Origin: Chloroflexota bacterium
GTDB lineage: Bacteria; Chloroflexota; Anaerolineae; Anaerolineales; Villigracilaceae
Assembly (NCBI GenBank): GCA_029782225.1
Contig: JAKOVF010000121.1
Span: 1 to 64,000 of the forward strand
Reading direction: 5' to 3'
Length of the DNA stretch: 64,000 bases
Below, one piece after another: positions 25,756 to 35,106 of the stretch. The stretch's first letter is position 1. The number at the start of each line of letters is the position of its first letter. A program made the position numbers and the translations under genes. A model generated the notes under the pieces. It was not told where the DNA came from. It was given only the letters and a program-made list of their open reading frames with translations, and did no database searches.

Positions 25756-28198
25756 ATCGTTTTGCTAACTCACGACGCAAGACTTTTCCGATAAAGGTTC
25801 TTGGAAAGTCTTCCATAAAAATGACAAAGCGCGGGACAAGGTCGGGTGGTAATCTGCGCTTGCAGTAGGCAATCACCGCTTCGGGTGTTGGGCGATCCTG
25901 CCCGGCGATCACGAACGCAAAGGGGTGGTTTGCAACTGCCACCACAGCCACTTCCTTGACCTGCGGAATTTCATAAATGACTTCTTCCACATCACGCGGG
26001 AAAGCCGGGGTGCCAGGTTTTTCAGGATACCACATGTCCGCCTTGCGGGCAACAATGCGGAAATATCCTTCGTCATCCATCTGCGCCACATCACCGGTCA
26101 GCAGCCAGCCGTCTTCGGTAAGGGTTGTACGCGTGGCTTCTGGATCCCTCCAGTAGCCTCGCATCACTTGCGGACCACGGATCGCTAATTCTCCGATTTG
26201 TCCAGGCTTCACTTCCTTACGTCCCTGTTTCAGGTCAAGTACAGCTGCTTCGGTGGACGGAAGCGGAAGTCCGATGCTGCCCACCTTGTGCTGACCATTC
26301 AAGGGATTCGCGTGCGTGACCGGCGAAGCTTCGGTGAGGCCATAACCTTCAACGAGGCGGCCTTTTGTCAATTTTTCAAAGGATTCCTGCACTTCCACCG
26401 GCAATGGAGCGGAACCGCTGATACAGGCCTTGATCGATTTGATGTTGTATTTGCGCACACCGCGGAAATTGTTGATTGCGACATACATATTCGGGACGCC
26501 CGGAAAAATCGTGGGACGGTATGTCTTGATCGTTTGAAGAATATCCTTGATCTGGAACTGCGCTTTCAAGATCATGGATGCGCCGAGGGACACCGGTACA
26601 TTGAGAGCCGTGGTGAGTCCATAGCTATGCGAAAAAGGAAGGGCGCACAAGAATCTCTCGCTTCCTTCTTCGGCCTTCGGCAGCCAGTGACGCGTCTGCA
26701 ACGCGTTCGCGACCAGATTACGATGCGAAAGCATGACACCCTTTGGATGCGACGTGGTCCCGCCGGTGAATTGGATCACTGCCAGGTCGTCCGGCAGCAC
26801 CTCTATGCCCGGCGAGCTCGTACTCTGGCTCGAAATCCAGCGGCGGAAACGGACCGCGCCGGGAACCGTCAGTCCACGGTTGCGCCAGCGAGAGATCCAT
26901 CTCCCGGGAAGGGAAAGATATTCGCCGGCATCCGTCAAAACCACGAGAGGCAGCCCACTACTGGCCTGGACCTGCCGCGCCAGCCCGGCCCACAAGTTCA
27001 AGGTGACCAGCGCGCTGGCTTCCAAATCCTTGACCTGCCGCGTAAGTTCCTCGGCATCCGTCATCGGCTGCGTGAAGACCGCCACCGCGCCCAGCTTCAG
27101 CGTGCCATAAAATGCGATCACTGCCTGCGGGATGTTCGGCAGGTAAAGAATGATGCGCGCGCCCTTTCTGATCCCCATCGGAGCCAGTGCGTTGGCAAAG
27201 CGATTCACTTCATGATTCAGCGCGCGATATGAGAGCCGGGCTCCTTCAAAAAGGATCGCACTCCGCTGGGGGTATCGGCGTACCGCCGAACGCAAAAGAT
27301 GATGCAGCGGGATGCGCGGCACATCCACTGTATATGGCACGCCTTCTTCATAATGCTTCAGCCAGGGACGTTCCGCGCGCAGATCGTCACGGTTGTTTTT
27401 TGCCTGGACAAAGGATGAATCGCGCCACGATTTTTTCGCCTCGTCCCCCAGGAATCGTTCCAGCGCCCGGTTGACGGCCTCCCGCCTCTCCAACATGACC
27501 ATGTGGCCGGATACCCTTATATCGGCCTCCTCTGCCCCTGGAATGGACTTTGCCACTTTCTCGAACAGAGGCTTATCGAAGACGGTATCGCGATGCCCGC
27601 GAATGACAAGGGTCGGGACCTGGATCGCAGCAAATTTGTCCCAGCCTTTCCAGAGAGACATATTCTTATGATAGAACGCTTTCAGCACATGGGGCGGCGC
27701 AGACAGCCATTTGCGGGTGAACGGCTCGATCAATTTCAGAATCGGATCGGGCATGACCAGGCCGATCTTCAAGATCCAGTTGAGATTGAATTCCCCCGCG
27801 GTTGCGATCAGGACCAGGCGCTCCAAACGATCGGGATGCTTGACCGCGTACTCGGAGGCAATCGCCCCGCCGAAGGAATGTCCCACCAGCACAAACTTAT
27901 CGTTGACCTTCAAAAGTTTTAGCGCAGTTTCCAGATCCTCCTGAATGCACGGCATATCATAGCCGGTACCCGGCCTGTCCGAGAGTCCATGCCCGCGCAG
28001 ATCCAGGGCAATGACGCGGTTCTTGAGCGCGAAGTTATGCACCTGATATTGCCACTGCATCGCCTGCCCGCCAAAGCCGTGGATAAAAACAAAAGTCCGC
28101 TGTGGCCGCTCGGGAGAGATATCTATCGCCGAGAGACGCACCAGCGGATCAGAAGAGACGCGCACCTCATGCCGGTAAAGGTCAAGATCTATATCCAT
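25730..28198 (-). CDS. Alpha/beta hydrolase fused to acyl-CoA ligase
   Basis: 822 residues in two enzyme parts. Residues 1-255: alpha/beta hydrolase with FVFIHGFGGQAMQW, VGHSFGGAIASEYA and SGHMVMLERREAV (Ser-His machinery intact). Residues 285-822: AMP-forming acyl-CoA synthetase with QFTGGTTSHPKGVMLSHRN (P-loop), VEGYGLTEASPVTHANP, GWLLTGDVAQMDDEGYF and a final RTFIGKVLRREL giving the adenylation lysine. The pair suggests release of a fatty acid from an ester followed by activation to acyl-CoA in one chain. The separate hydrolase downstream overlaps it by 26 bases. A frame-keeping fusion, not a sequencing artefact: linker residues 255-285 are in frame and charged. Confidence 0.85.
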   Translation of the reverse strand: MDIDLDLYRHEVRVSSDPLVRLSAIDISPERPQRTFVFIHGFGGQAMQWQYQVHNFALKNRVIALDLRGHGLSDRPGTGYDMPCIQEDLETALKLLKVNDKFVLVGHSFGGAIASEYAVKHPDRLERLVLIATAGEFNLNWILKIGLVMPDPILKLIEPFTRKWLSAPPHVLKAFYHKNMSLWKGWDKFAAIQVPTLVIRGHRDTVFDKPLFEKVAKSIPGAEEADIRVSGHMVMLERREAVNRALERFLGDEAKKSWRDSSFVQAKNNRDDLRAERPWLKHYEEGVPYTVDVPRIPLHHLLRSAVRRYPQRSAILFEGARLSYRALNHEVNRFANALAPMGIRKGARIILYLPNIPQAVIAFYGTLKLGAVAVFTQPMTDAEELTRQVKDLEASALVTLNLWAGLARQVQASSGLPLVVLTDAGEYLSLPGRWISRWRNRGLTVPGAVRFRRWISSQSTSSPGIEVLPDDLAVIQFTGGTTSHPKGVMLSHRNLVANALQTRHWLPKAEEGSERFLCALPFSHSYGLTTALNVPVSLGASMILKAQFQIKDILQTIKTYRPTIFPGVPNMYVAINNFRGVRKYNIKSIKACISGSAPLPVEVQESFEKLTKGRLVEGYGLTEASPVTHANPLNGQHKVGSIGLPLPSTEAAVLDLKQGRKEVKPGQIGELAIRGPQVMRGYWRDPEATRTTLTEDGWLLTGDVAQMDDEGYFRIVARKADMWYPEKPGTPAFPRDVEEVIYEIPQVKEVAVVAVANHPFAFVIAGQDRPTPEAVIAYCKRRLPPDLVPRFVIFMEDFPRTFIGKVLRRELAKRYGKRIAGE

Positions 28199-28217
28199 GA
28201 AAGAATTCTAAATTAGT

Positions 28218-28250
28218 TGACCTTGAATGTCAATTTTATAATAAAATTGC
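28218..28250 (+). promoter_or_regulatory. AT-rich promoter-like palindrome before the DUF1992 gene
   Basis: CAATTTTATAATAAAATTG (28232-28250) is an exact palindrome containing TATAAT; TTGACC lies at 28218-28223, 14 bases away, which is short for a sigma-70 promoter. It serves the gene starting at 28267 or the divergent fusion gene at 28198. Confidence 0.4.
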
Positions 28251-28266
28251 GTGATAGGAGTGAGCC

Positions 28267-28596
28267 ATGTCTTTGGACAAAGCAGTCGAGGCTATTATCC
28301 GAGAAGCACAGGAACGCGGCGACTTCGACAACCTCCCGGGCAAGGGCAAACCCATTGACCTGTCCGCCTACTTTGACACCCCGGAGGACGTCCGCAACGC
28401 GTACGCCATGCTCAAGAACGCAGGTATGGTCCCGGCTGAGGTCGAGCTGCTGCAGGATATCGCCGCGCTAAAAGAGAGGCTGGCTGCAATCTCAGATGAG
28501 ACTGAGAAAAGCCGCATCCAGAAAATCATCTGGGATAAGCAGTTGCAGTTCAATGTGCTGATGGAACGGCAGAAGCGTCCGCGGCGGGACAAATGA
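28267..28596 (+). CDS. DUF1992 (DnaJ-C28-like) protein
   Basis: 109 residues; ATG 28267 after AGGAG. AIIREAQERGDFDNLPGKGKP and the following helix-rich stretch MLKNAGMVPAEVELLQDIAALKERL are the DUF1992 (PF09350) pattern, the conserved domain of DnaJ homologue C28. The function is unknown. There is no J domain. It ends 240 bases before the RNase J start, with a promoter between. Confidence 0.85.
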   Translation: MSLDKAVEAIIREAQERGDFDNLPGKGKPIDLSAYFDTPEDVRNAYAMLKNAGMVPAEVELLQDIAALKERLAAISDETEKSRIQKIIWDKQLQFNVLMERQKRPRRDK

Positions 28597-28662
28597 CTTC
28601 AGTACAAAGTCCGCTGACAAGAAGTTAACAAAACTCATTCGCCGCCGCAGTCATTTCTATGC

Positions 28663-28838
28663 TATACTCCTCCCCGTTAAACGTGACTTTACCTGCCGAT
28701 TGGCAGTTTGTATGTAAAAATCGTGTTTGGTAAGTATGGCCTCTCGCGAGTAAGTCAGCGGAGGTCTTTTTCTAAATCGACCGTACCCGCCAATGGCGGT
28801 TGAAATATTATTTAAACAGTGAGGTATTCACAAAGTAT
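28663..28838 (+). promoter_or_regulatory. RNase J promoter and structured leader
   Basis: TGCTATACT at 28660-28668 is an extended -10 box. The roughly 165-base leader that follows has three stems: CTGCC-GATT-GGCAG, GGCCTC...GAGGTC (28738-28766) followed by TTTTTCT, and CCGCC-AAT-GGCGG. The middle one looks like an attenuator. RNase J is known to act on 5' ends, so a self-regulating leader is plausible but not shown. Confidence 0.45.
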
Positions 28839-30482
28839 ATGAGTAAGAAAAACAAGTTAAGAATCATTCCCCTGGGTGGACTTGGGGAAGTCGGCAAGAA
28901 CATGATGGCCTACGAATTCGGGGGCGATATCATCGTGGTTGACGCGGGCATCATGTTCCCCATGAACGACATGCTCGGCGTGGATTACATCATTCCGGAC
29001 TACGCGTATTTGCTGGATCGAGTCGACCGTGTGCTGGCCATCATCATCACGCACGGTCACGAGGACCACATCGGCGCAATCCATCACGTCATCTCGCAGA
29101 TCCCCGCCCCGGTCTATGCCACGCCTTTGACGCGCGGTCTGATCGAGGCCAAGCTGCTGCGAAACAACGCCCAGGACAAGGCCGAGATGGTTACCGTCCA
29201 GGCGGGCGAGAAGAGTCAGATTGGCCCCTTTACGGTGGAATATTTCCACGTCAGCCATTCCATCCCGGATGCGGTGGCGCTGGCCATCACAACGCCGGCC
29301 GGTCTTGTCGTTCATATGAGCGATTTCAAGTTTGACCATACGCCCGTAGATGGCTGGCCTACCGACTTCGCCAAACTGGCGGAATTTGCGAATCGCGGGG
29401 TGGACCTGCTGCTCTCGGATTCAACCAATGCAGAACGCCCGGGTTGGACTCCCTCAGAAACAGTCATCGGCCCTGCATTCGACAAGGTCCTGAAAGAGGC
29501 AAAGGGACGCGTGATCGTTGCCACTTTCGCATCGTTGATCTCGCGCGTACAACAGGTTGCAGATGCCACCGCCAAAAACGGACGTAAGATGGCTTTGGCC
29601 GGTCCCAGCATGGTGGATAACGTAAAGATTGCCCGTAAAATGGGTTATCTCCAAATCCCCGACGAATTGATCGTGCCGCTCGACCAGGCCTTGAAAATGC
29701 AGGATCACAAAGTGGTCCTGATGTGCACCGGCTCACAGGGTGAACCATCCTCCATCGTAGGGCGTCTCTCAGCAGGAACCAACCGTCAGTTTGACCTGAA
29801 GGATGGTGACACAGTCGTGCTTTCTTCACACCCGATTCCCGGCAACGAAGAGACCATCAGCAAGACGATCAATCGCCTGCTGCGGCGAGGCGCCATCGTG
29901 ATCCATGACGGCATCGCGCCCGTTCACGTCTCAGGGCACGCAAGCCAGGAGGAACAAAAGTTATTGCTCAATCTTGTCAGGCCGAAGCACTTTATGCCAA
30001 TCCACGGTGAACTGCGTCAGCTCACGCGCCACGCTGACCTTGCCAAACAGGTCGGAGTCCCGCCAGAAAACGTGGTGGTCGTTGAAAATGGACAGGTCGT
30101 TGAGCTGGTTGGGAATAAGATGATGCTCGGCGAGCGCATTCCCGGGGACTATGTCTTCGTGGATGGTGAATCCATTGGCGACATTGATCATGGTGTGATG
30201 CGCGAGCGCGGACAACTGGCACGCAACGGCATCATGCTGATCGATATCAGCCTCGACAAACTTTCCGGCCGCCTGCTCAACGAACCTGAGATCATCACGC
30301 GCGGCTTTGTCTCGCCAGAAGATGCCGAGCTACTCATCCCCGAAGTCCGCAGTTGTGTGATGGAAATGATTCACGGCAGCGGGCTGGATAACGAGAAGGA
30401 TATCATCAGCGCAGTCAAGAGCTACCTGTACGAGCAGACCAAGCGCAGACCGATGGTCTTTGTGACGATGAGCAAGGCGTAA
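28839..30482 (+). CDS. rnj: Ribonuclease J
   Basis: 547 residues from ATG 28839 (GTGAGG upstream; the frame is open to 28800). RNA endonuclease and 5'-3' exonuclease of the metallo-beta-lactamase/beta-CASP family. LRIIPLGGLGEVGKNMMAYE opens the fold, THGHEDHIGAIHHV is the zinc motif, HVSHSIPDAVALAI gives the next ligands, LLSDSTNAERPG and GSQGEPSSI are beta-CASP motifs, and HVSGHASQEEQKLLLNLVRP closes the site. The C-terminal RNase J domain (about 460-547) is complete. It stands alone with its own promoter and a strong terminator. Confidence 0.95.
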   Translation: MSKKNKLRIIPLGGLGEVGKNMMAYEFGGDIIVVDAGIMFPMNDMLGVDYIIPDYAYLLDRVDRVLAIIITHGHEDHIGAIHHVISQIPAPVYATPLTRGLIEAKLLRNNAQDKAEMVTVQAGEKSQIGPFTVEYFHVSHSIPDAVALAITTPAGLVVHMSDFKFDHTPVDGWPTDFAKLAEFANRGVDLLLSDSTNAERPGWTPSETVIGPAFDKVLKEAKGRVIVATFASLISRVQQVADATAKNGRKMALAGPSMVDNVKIARKMGYLQIPDELIVPLDQALKMQDHKVVLMCTGSQGEPSSIVGRLSAGTNRQFDLKDGDTVVLSSHPIPGNEETISKTINRLLRRGAIVIHDGIAPVHVSGHASQEEQKLLLNLVRPKHFMPIHGELRQLTRHADLAKQVGVPPENVVVVENGQVVELVGNKMMLGERIPGDYVFVDGESIGDIDHGVMRERGQLARNGIMLIDISLDKLSGRLLNEPEIITRGFVSPEDAELLIPEVRSCVMEMIHGSGLDNEKDIISAVKSYLYEQTKRRPMVFVTMSKA

Positions 30483-30511
30483 GAAACAGTCAGAAGGCTA
30501 AAGATAAGAAG

Positions 30512-30547
30512 AAACGAGAGTGTAAAGTTGCTCTCGTTTCTTTTTTC
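30512..30547 (+). terminator. Terminator of RNase J
   Basis: GAAACGAGAG (30512-30521) pairs exactly with CTCTCGTTTC (30532-30541), followed by six T. It also separates the gene from the convergent pcm. Confidence 0.9.
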
Positions 30548-30586
30548 ATGGAACACTTTGGTGCGAAAACTCGCCGGTATCTTCGC

Positions 30587-31216
30587 CTAATTCCACCCAC
30601 CTTGACCTCTCAACGGCACGAAAGCCACATTCACGTTGCGCTCATATTCAAACTCAGCCTCTCGCCGGGTCCACACTTCCAGAAACTGGAATTGTGTCAT
30701 CCCAACCGGGATGACCAACCGGCCCCCATCTTTTAATTGATCGAGCAGTGTCTGGGGCGCTTTTGGCGCGGCAGCCGTCACGATGATTCCATCATACGGC
30801 GCGGCGTCAGGCCAGCCGAGTGAACCATCTCCCACATGGCAAAAAACATTTGGATAATCTTGCAGCAATTTCCTCGCCCTCTCGGCCAACTGCGGGATAA
30901 ACTCAATCGTATGCACTTCCTTTGCAAGCCGGGAAAGAATCGCAGCCTGATAGCCTGAACCAGTACCCACTTCCAGCACGATTTCGTCCCCCCTGAGTTG
31001 CAACAGATCAGTCATGAGAGCCACAACGTACGGCTGTGAGATGGTCTGACCAAAGCCGATCGGCATCGGGTTATCCCCATACGCCGCGGACCGATCTTCA
31101 TCCGGCACAAAACAGTGACGCGGCACTGACTCGAACGCGGCCAACAACTGCGGCGCAGTCAGGCCTCGTGCTCTTATCTGCTTCTCCACCATCTGTTTGC
31201 GAAGCGTCTCAAACAT
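30587..31216 (-). CDS. pcm: Protein-L-isoaspartate O-methyltransferase
   Basis: 209 residues. Repairs isoaspartyl residues in aged proteins with S-adenosylmethionine. MVEKQIRARGLTAPQLLAAF and VPRHCFVPDEDRSAAYGDNPMPIGFGQTIS form the substrate-binding front; VLEVGTGSGYQAAILSRL is SAM motif I; GIIVTAAAPKAPQTLLDQLKDGGRLVIPVG is the typical late segment. Length matches Pcm. The start overlaps the mutY stop by 8 bases, so mutY-pcm form an operon of damage repair, one for DNA and one for protein. Confidence 0.94.
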   Translation of the reverse strand: MFETLRKQMVEKQIRARGLTAPQLLAAFESVPRHCFVPDEDRSAAYGDNPMPIGFGQTISQPYVVALMTDLLQLRGDEIVLEVGTGSGYQAAILSRLAKEVHTIEFIPQLAERARKLLQDYPNVFCHVGDGSLGWPDAAPYDGIIVTAAAPKAPQTLLDQLKDGGRLVIPVGMTQFQFLEVWTRREAEFEYERNVNVAFVPLRGQGGWN

Positions 31217-32249
31217 CGCTCAGCATCCTTGCAATTTGACGATCAATCTTTCCCATCGGATACTCATCCAGTTCACTCACCCGCACCCATCTCAAACTTT
31301 CACCTTTGGGAACTGAAAGAGGTTCACAGCGAAAGGCATAGACGGTGACACTGAAATGAGTATACCCGTGTCGGACAGTCCCAAGCGCTTCCCTTCTGCG
31401 GACCTTCAGCCGGTACCCCGTTTTCAAAGCATTGACCAACCCGAGCGCCGGATCGCCCTCAACGCGGCCATTTGGGAACTCCCACATCCCGCCGAGCAGC
31501 CCCTTTGAAGGGCGCTTGGCAAGCAACACGCGTCCATTTCGACGCACAATTCCCGCCGCGTGAACATAGTGCGGCGTTTCTTTCTTCGGCTTCAGCACCG
31601 GTCGTTCTTCCTGAGTGCCGGCGATGCGCGCTTTGCAAATCGTCATCAACGGACATAACAGGCAGCGCGGATTTCTCGGCAGGCAAATCGTCGCGCCCAA
31701 GTCCATCAGGGCCTGGTTGTAGTCACCAGCCTGTCCCTTTGGCAAATGCTTCGCTGCCAGACCCCAGAGTAATTTTTCGCCGGCCGGAGAGTCGGCTGGT
31801 TCCGTCACATCAAAAAGACGGGCAAACACGCGGCGCAGATTTCCGTCGAGGGTCGGCTCATCCATGCCAAACGCCATGGATGCGATGGCTCCAACCGTGT
31901 AGCGACCGATCCCCGGCAGGGCACGAAGTTGATCTAAGTCCTGCGGCAATTCGCCATCATTTTTTTCTGCCACGATCTTCGCGGCCTTGTGGAGGTTGCG
32001 CGCGCGGCTGTAATAGCCGAGGCCTTCCCATGCGTTCAACACATCCTGTTCGTCTGCTCTTGCCAGAGCTTTGATCGTCGGGAATCGCTGCATCCACTTT
32101 TGGAAGTACGGAATGACCGTTTCCACACGCGTCTGCTGCAGCATGATCTCTGAAACCCACACCGCATAGGGATCAGGATGGTCGCGCCAGGGGAGAGTCC
32201 GCTTGTTTCGGCGGTACCAGTTCAATAGTCGAGAAGAGAGGCGGGACAT
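31209..32249 (-). CDS. mutY: A/G-specific adenine glycosylase
   Basis: 346 residues. Removes adenine mispaired with 8-oxoguanine. ILPWRDHPDPYAVWVSEIMLQQTRVETVIPYF is the classic front (written in parts: PWR, LQQT, VIPYF); LPGIGRYTVGAIAS is the helix-hairpin-helix; EPTLDGNLRRVFAR contains the catalytic Asp; C-x6-C-x2-C-x5-C (CLPRNPRC, CLLC, CPLMTIC) binds the 4Fe-4S cluster. Residues 225-346 are the NUDIX-like domain that reads 8-oxoG. Complete, at usual length. Confidence 0.95.
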   Translation of the reverse strand: MSRLSSRLLNWYRRNKRTLPWRDHPDPYAVWVSEIMLQQTRVETVIPYFQKWMQRFPTIKALARADEQDVLNAWEGLGYYSRARNLHKAAKIVAEKNDGELPQDLDQLRALPGIGRYTVGAIASMAFGMDEPTLDGNLRRVFARLFDVTEPADSPAGEKLLWGLAAKHLPKGQAGDYNQALMDLGATICLPRNPRCLLCPLMTICKARIAGTQEERPVLKPKKETPHYVHAAGIVRRNGRVLLAKRPSKGLLGGMWEFPNGRVEGDPALGLVNALKTGYRLKVRRREALGTVRHGYTHFSVTVYAFRCEPLSVPKGESLRWVRVSELDEYPMGKIDRQIARMLSDV

Positions 32250-32283
32250 CAGTATTCAGTGGACAGTAAACAGTGAACAGTGG

Positions 32284-34728
32284 TCAGTTGCAGGGCTCAG
32301 TGAGAGGAGCGCTTTGAAAGGTTGATGTTCCGAATTGAATGAAGCGCGTTTCAATATACCCGTCGCGCTGGCAGCCCAGCAGGATGGCGTCTGCACCTTG
32401 CGGAAAACCCAGCATGTCACGCGTCATAAAGATAGCATGGTAGGTCTTCTGGTTCAAGAGCAGAAAGCCGATGCGGGCATATTCGCGCACTGCATACGCC
32501 GGCCACGGATGAGCAGACGAAATTCCCTGATCGCGGCGATAGAGCCGCGGATAGAGCAACCGGCCCTCAAGGATCACTGCATCTGGCTGCGCAAGAAAAA
32601 CCTGCGTGTCGCTGGCAGAAAGCCCCGTTGCTTCCAGCCGAGCGATCAACTGTTGATCTGTAGATGTGTACTGCGACGGAACAATTCCCTCTGCCAACCA
32701 TGGCAGCGCGCCGAAAAGGGCAAATGTGGCGAGGATGCCAATCATGGATGCCCGGGTTTTTTGGGGCAAATGGAGTACTTTCGGTGAACTGGAAGAGTCC
32801 GCTCGAATCTGGGGAAATATATTTTCCTCTTTCGCCCCAAAAAGAAGTGTCAGGCCTCCAAGGATTTCAACGATTCCAATCGCGAAATAGAAATAAATCA
32901 CCCAGTCCACCGGCATGTTGTAGCGCCAGCTTGAAAAGCGTGAGATACCGTTTGAGAGGGCATAGCCCAGGTTGAAGGCTAATGGCACAAGGCCGACCCA
33001 GCGCAAGCGACGCCATGCTGCTGCCAGTCCAATTGCCAGGATGGCAAGATAAAGAAGGACGAGCAGCAGGTTGTACCACGTGAGCGTTCCATTCCAGGAA
33101 ACCCAGTAGAGATTAACCGGTGCAAAGATGCCAGCGTAGCGCTCGATCAACGGCAGGGCGAGCAAACCGCCAATCTCGGTATTGAGGAAGTGATTGGTGA
33201 TGAAACCTGACACAAAGCCCGGGTTCGCCAGCGCGAACGTGACCAACCGATTTCCAAGACTCTGATTCTGGAGATTAAACTGGCTCAGGTCATTGTTGCT
33301 GCTAAAGGAGTACTGGCTATAAATGACTGCCATCTGATTGGGGTCATCAAAGGCGAATTTCCCGCTTACTCTGTAATTGTGCATCAGCCAGGGACTGATT
33401 GTCACCGCGACGGCGAGGAGAAAAACTGCGCAGGCAATCACCCACTGCTTTGTCCGCCGCTCAAAGACGAACCAGGCAAGGATCAAGACGAACGGCACGA
33501 TGAGCAGAGATTGTGTCCGCAGCAAAAGCAGGAGGCCGAATGCGCCTCCCGCAATCAGCGTTGATTTCAAGTCACGTTTCTCAAGCCACCAGATCACCAC
33601 AAGGCATAAGATTGCAATGCCGAACGCTGTGGGGAAATCGGTCGTAAAAATCTTGGAGTTGACTACGCGGGTGTTAGAAGAGATCCACAGGCCAAGATAT
33701 TCGCGGAAAATGGCAAAGAGTGCCACTGTCACGCCTGCGGCCGGGCTGTGAAGTTTCTTCGCCAGGAAATAAAGTGTCACTGGGAAAAGGGCTAAGACGA
33801 GAGTCTGCCCTGCGATGATGGCAATGTAATTCTGTCCAAAGAGGGCATGCAAGCCGGCCAGAAACACGATGTATAACGGCCGTGGAGGAATCGCTCCCAG
33901 ATAGTCTGTGCCAATCAGCAGGCTTTGGGATAGATAGTCGTAAAAACCTGCGTCCGAATATGGGAAGGGAATATTGGCAGGCGGAGAGATCGGCGCATAA
34001 AAGCTATTTTGCAGAACCTTCCATGGCACGCTTAACCACAGCACGGATGCCGTGAGCCAGATCGCAAAAGGCAGGATGTACTTTTGTAAACGGGAGGATT
34101 GAAAAAATGAAGATCCTGCCATCAAAATGATGATGGCAATGCCGACCAAAATGGAGATGCCAAAATGCCAGCCGAGGATCGCCACACCGGGCTCGCCCCA
34201 GTAAGCAGGGTCCGGCGTAATGCCAAGCCTGGTCAAAGCAATAAAGCCGAGCAATGACAGCAGGCCAACATAAACCGGGCGTGCAGAAAGATAAACCGGC
34301 CTGCGCTTGAGTAACTCGGCGGGATGAAATCCGTTTTTGAGAAAGAGCAGAAAGAGCGCGGACTGAATCCCAAGGATGAGCAAGAACCACAGCGGCGGAC
34401 TCACACGTTCGTAAAATGGCAGGAGCCTCGCGGGGTTGAGATAACGCAAAAGGAACAGAGCCAGGCCCGAGCTCATCGCAAGAAACGTAGACGCGATGAT
34501 CAGCGGCGTGCGAGGCAGAGCGTCAAATGAAACCGCATCATGCAGGGCATGCAATCCAAAGCTGATGCCGAGGATAAATATCAGCAGCAGCACCGTCATC
34601 AGCCCGAAGCGAGCAAGGGAAAGTCCGCTTTCTGATGGTATCGAGAACAGGACAGCCACAAAGACAAGTGATTCAAAGGCCGCGGCAAAGAAATACCACG
34701 GCCAGAGATTTCGAAAATTAATCTGCAT
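32284..34728 (-). CDS. Large membrane glycosyltransferase (GT-C fold, GT39-like)
   Basis: 814 residues. At least twelve hydrophobic segments cover residues 10-640, then a soluble C-terminal domain of about 130 residues (DTQVFLAQPDAVILEGRLLYP). The first big loop, PFPYSDAGFYDYLSQSLLIGTDYLG, has an Asp pair after the early helices as in GT-C glycosyltransferases. The donor is probably a polyprenyl-phosphate sugar and the acceptor an exported glycan or protein; neither is known. The start is taken at 34728 because hydrophobic sequence begins right after. A short repetitive stretch (CAGT-NN-ACAGT type, 32250-32283) separates it from mutY. Confidence 0.75.
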   Translation of the reverse strand: MQINFRNLWPWYFFAAAFESLVFVAVLFSIPSESGLSLARFGLMTVLLLIFILGISFGLHALHDAVSFDALPRTPLIIASTFLAMSSGLALFLLRYLNPARLLPFYERVSPPLWFLLILGIQSALFLLFLKNGFHPAELLKRRPVYLSARPVYVGLLSLLGFIALTRLGITPDPAYWGEPGVAILGWHFGISILVGIAIIILMAGSSFFQSSRLQKYILPFAIWLTASVLWLSVPWKVLQNSFYAPISPPANIPFPYSDAGFYDYLSQSLLIGTDYLGAIPPRPLYIVFLAGLHALFGQNYIAIIAGQTLVLALFPVTLYFLAKKLHSPAAGVTVALFAIFREYLGLWISSNTRVVNSKIFTTDFPTAFGIAILCLVVIWWLEKRDLKSTLIAGGAFGLLLLLRTQSLLIVPFVLILAWFVFERRTKQWVIACAVFLLAVAVTISPWLMHNYRVSGKFAFDDPNQMAVIYSQYSFSSNNDLSQFNLQNQSLGNRLVTFALANPGFVSGFITNHFLNTEIGGLLALPLIERYAGIFAPVNLYWVSWNGTLTWYNLLLVLLYLAILAIGLAAAWRRLRWVGLVPLAFNLGYALSNGISRFSSWRYNMPVDWVIYFYFAIGIVEILGGLTLLFGAKEENIFPQIRADSSSSPKVLHLPQKTRASMIGILATFALFGALPWLAEGIVPSQYTSTDQQLIARLEATGLSASDTQVFLAQPDAVILEGRLLYPRLYRRDQGISSAHPWPAYAVREYARIGFLLLNQKTYHAIFMTRDMLGFPQGADAILLGCQRDGYIETRFIQFGTSTFQSAPLTEPCN

Positions 34729-34799
34729 AAACTATTTCACCGGGAAAAACAGCAGCACGGAGAACATGCCCTCCACGTAACCGTGCCTCATCGTTCTTT

Positions 34800-35102
34800 T
34801 TAGAATTGGAATCCGCCGCGCGCAGGCACGACTTTGTGAGAGTAATTTTTGACGAAGCCGAACAGCCGCTCCTGCAACACGACCCAATCGCCCGAGGCCA
34901 GGATGCGGCGCGCCTGCTGCTCATCGGCGGCGATCAGGCCAACTTGAATTTGAGGATACGCGCCATAAATGGTCGCCCAGGCCTCGGCGGGCTGCAGACC
35001 GAGGCGCTGAACACCGGGGATGAATTCACCGATGATGAATTCGAAATATTCCTGATCGCGCTCAGGTGCAATATCCCATGTCATGAGAACTTTGACAGAC
35101 AT
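34800..35102 (-). CDS. Small alpha/beta-barrel-like hypothetical protein
   Basis: 100 residues from ATG 35102; the longer frame to 35147 would overlap the upstream gene. VKVLMTWDIAPERDQEYFEFI at the front and IYGAYPQIQVGLIAADEQQARRIL in the middle suggest a ferredoxin-like dimeric alpha/beta barrel (NIPSNAP/ABM type). The stop-to-start gap to the MBL hydrolase is 4 bases, so the two are co-transcribed. Function unknown. Confidence 0.6.
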   Translation of the reverse strand: MSVKVLMTWDIAPERDQEYFEFIIGEFIPGVQRLGLQPAEAWATIYGAYPQIQVGLIAADEQQARRILASGDWVVLQERLFGFVKNYSHKVVPARGGFQF

Positions 35103-35106
35103 CGGC

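Noticed and set aside
26198-27232. 344-residue plus-strand open frame opposite the hydrolase-ligase fusion
   Set aside because: Mirror of a well-supported enzyme; Arg-rich with no domain pattern.
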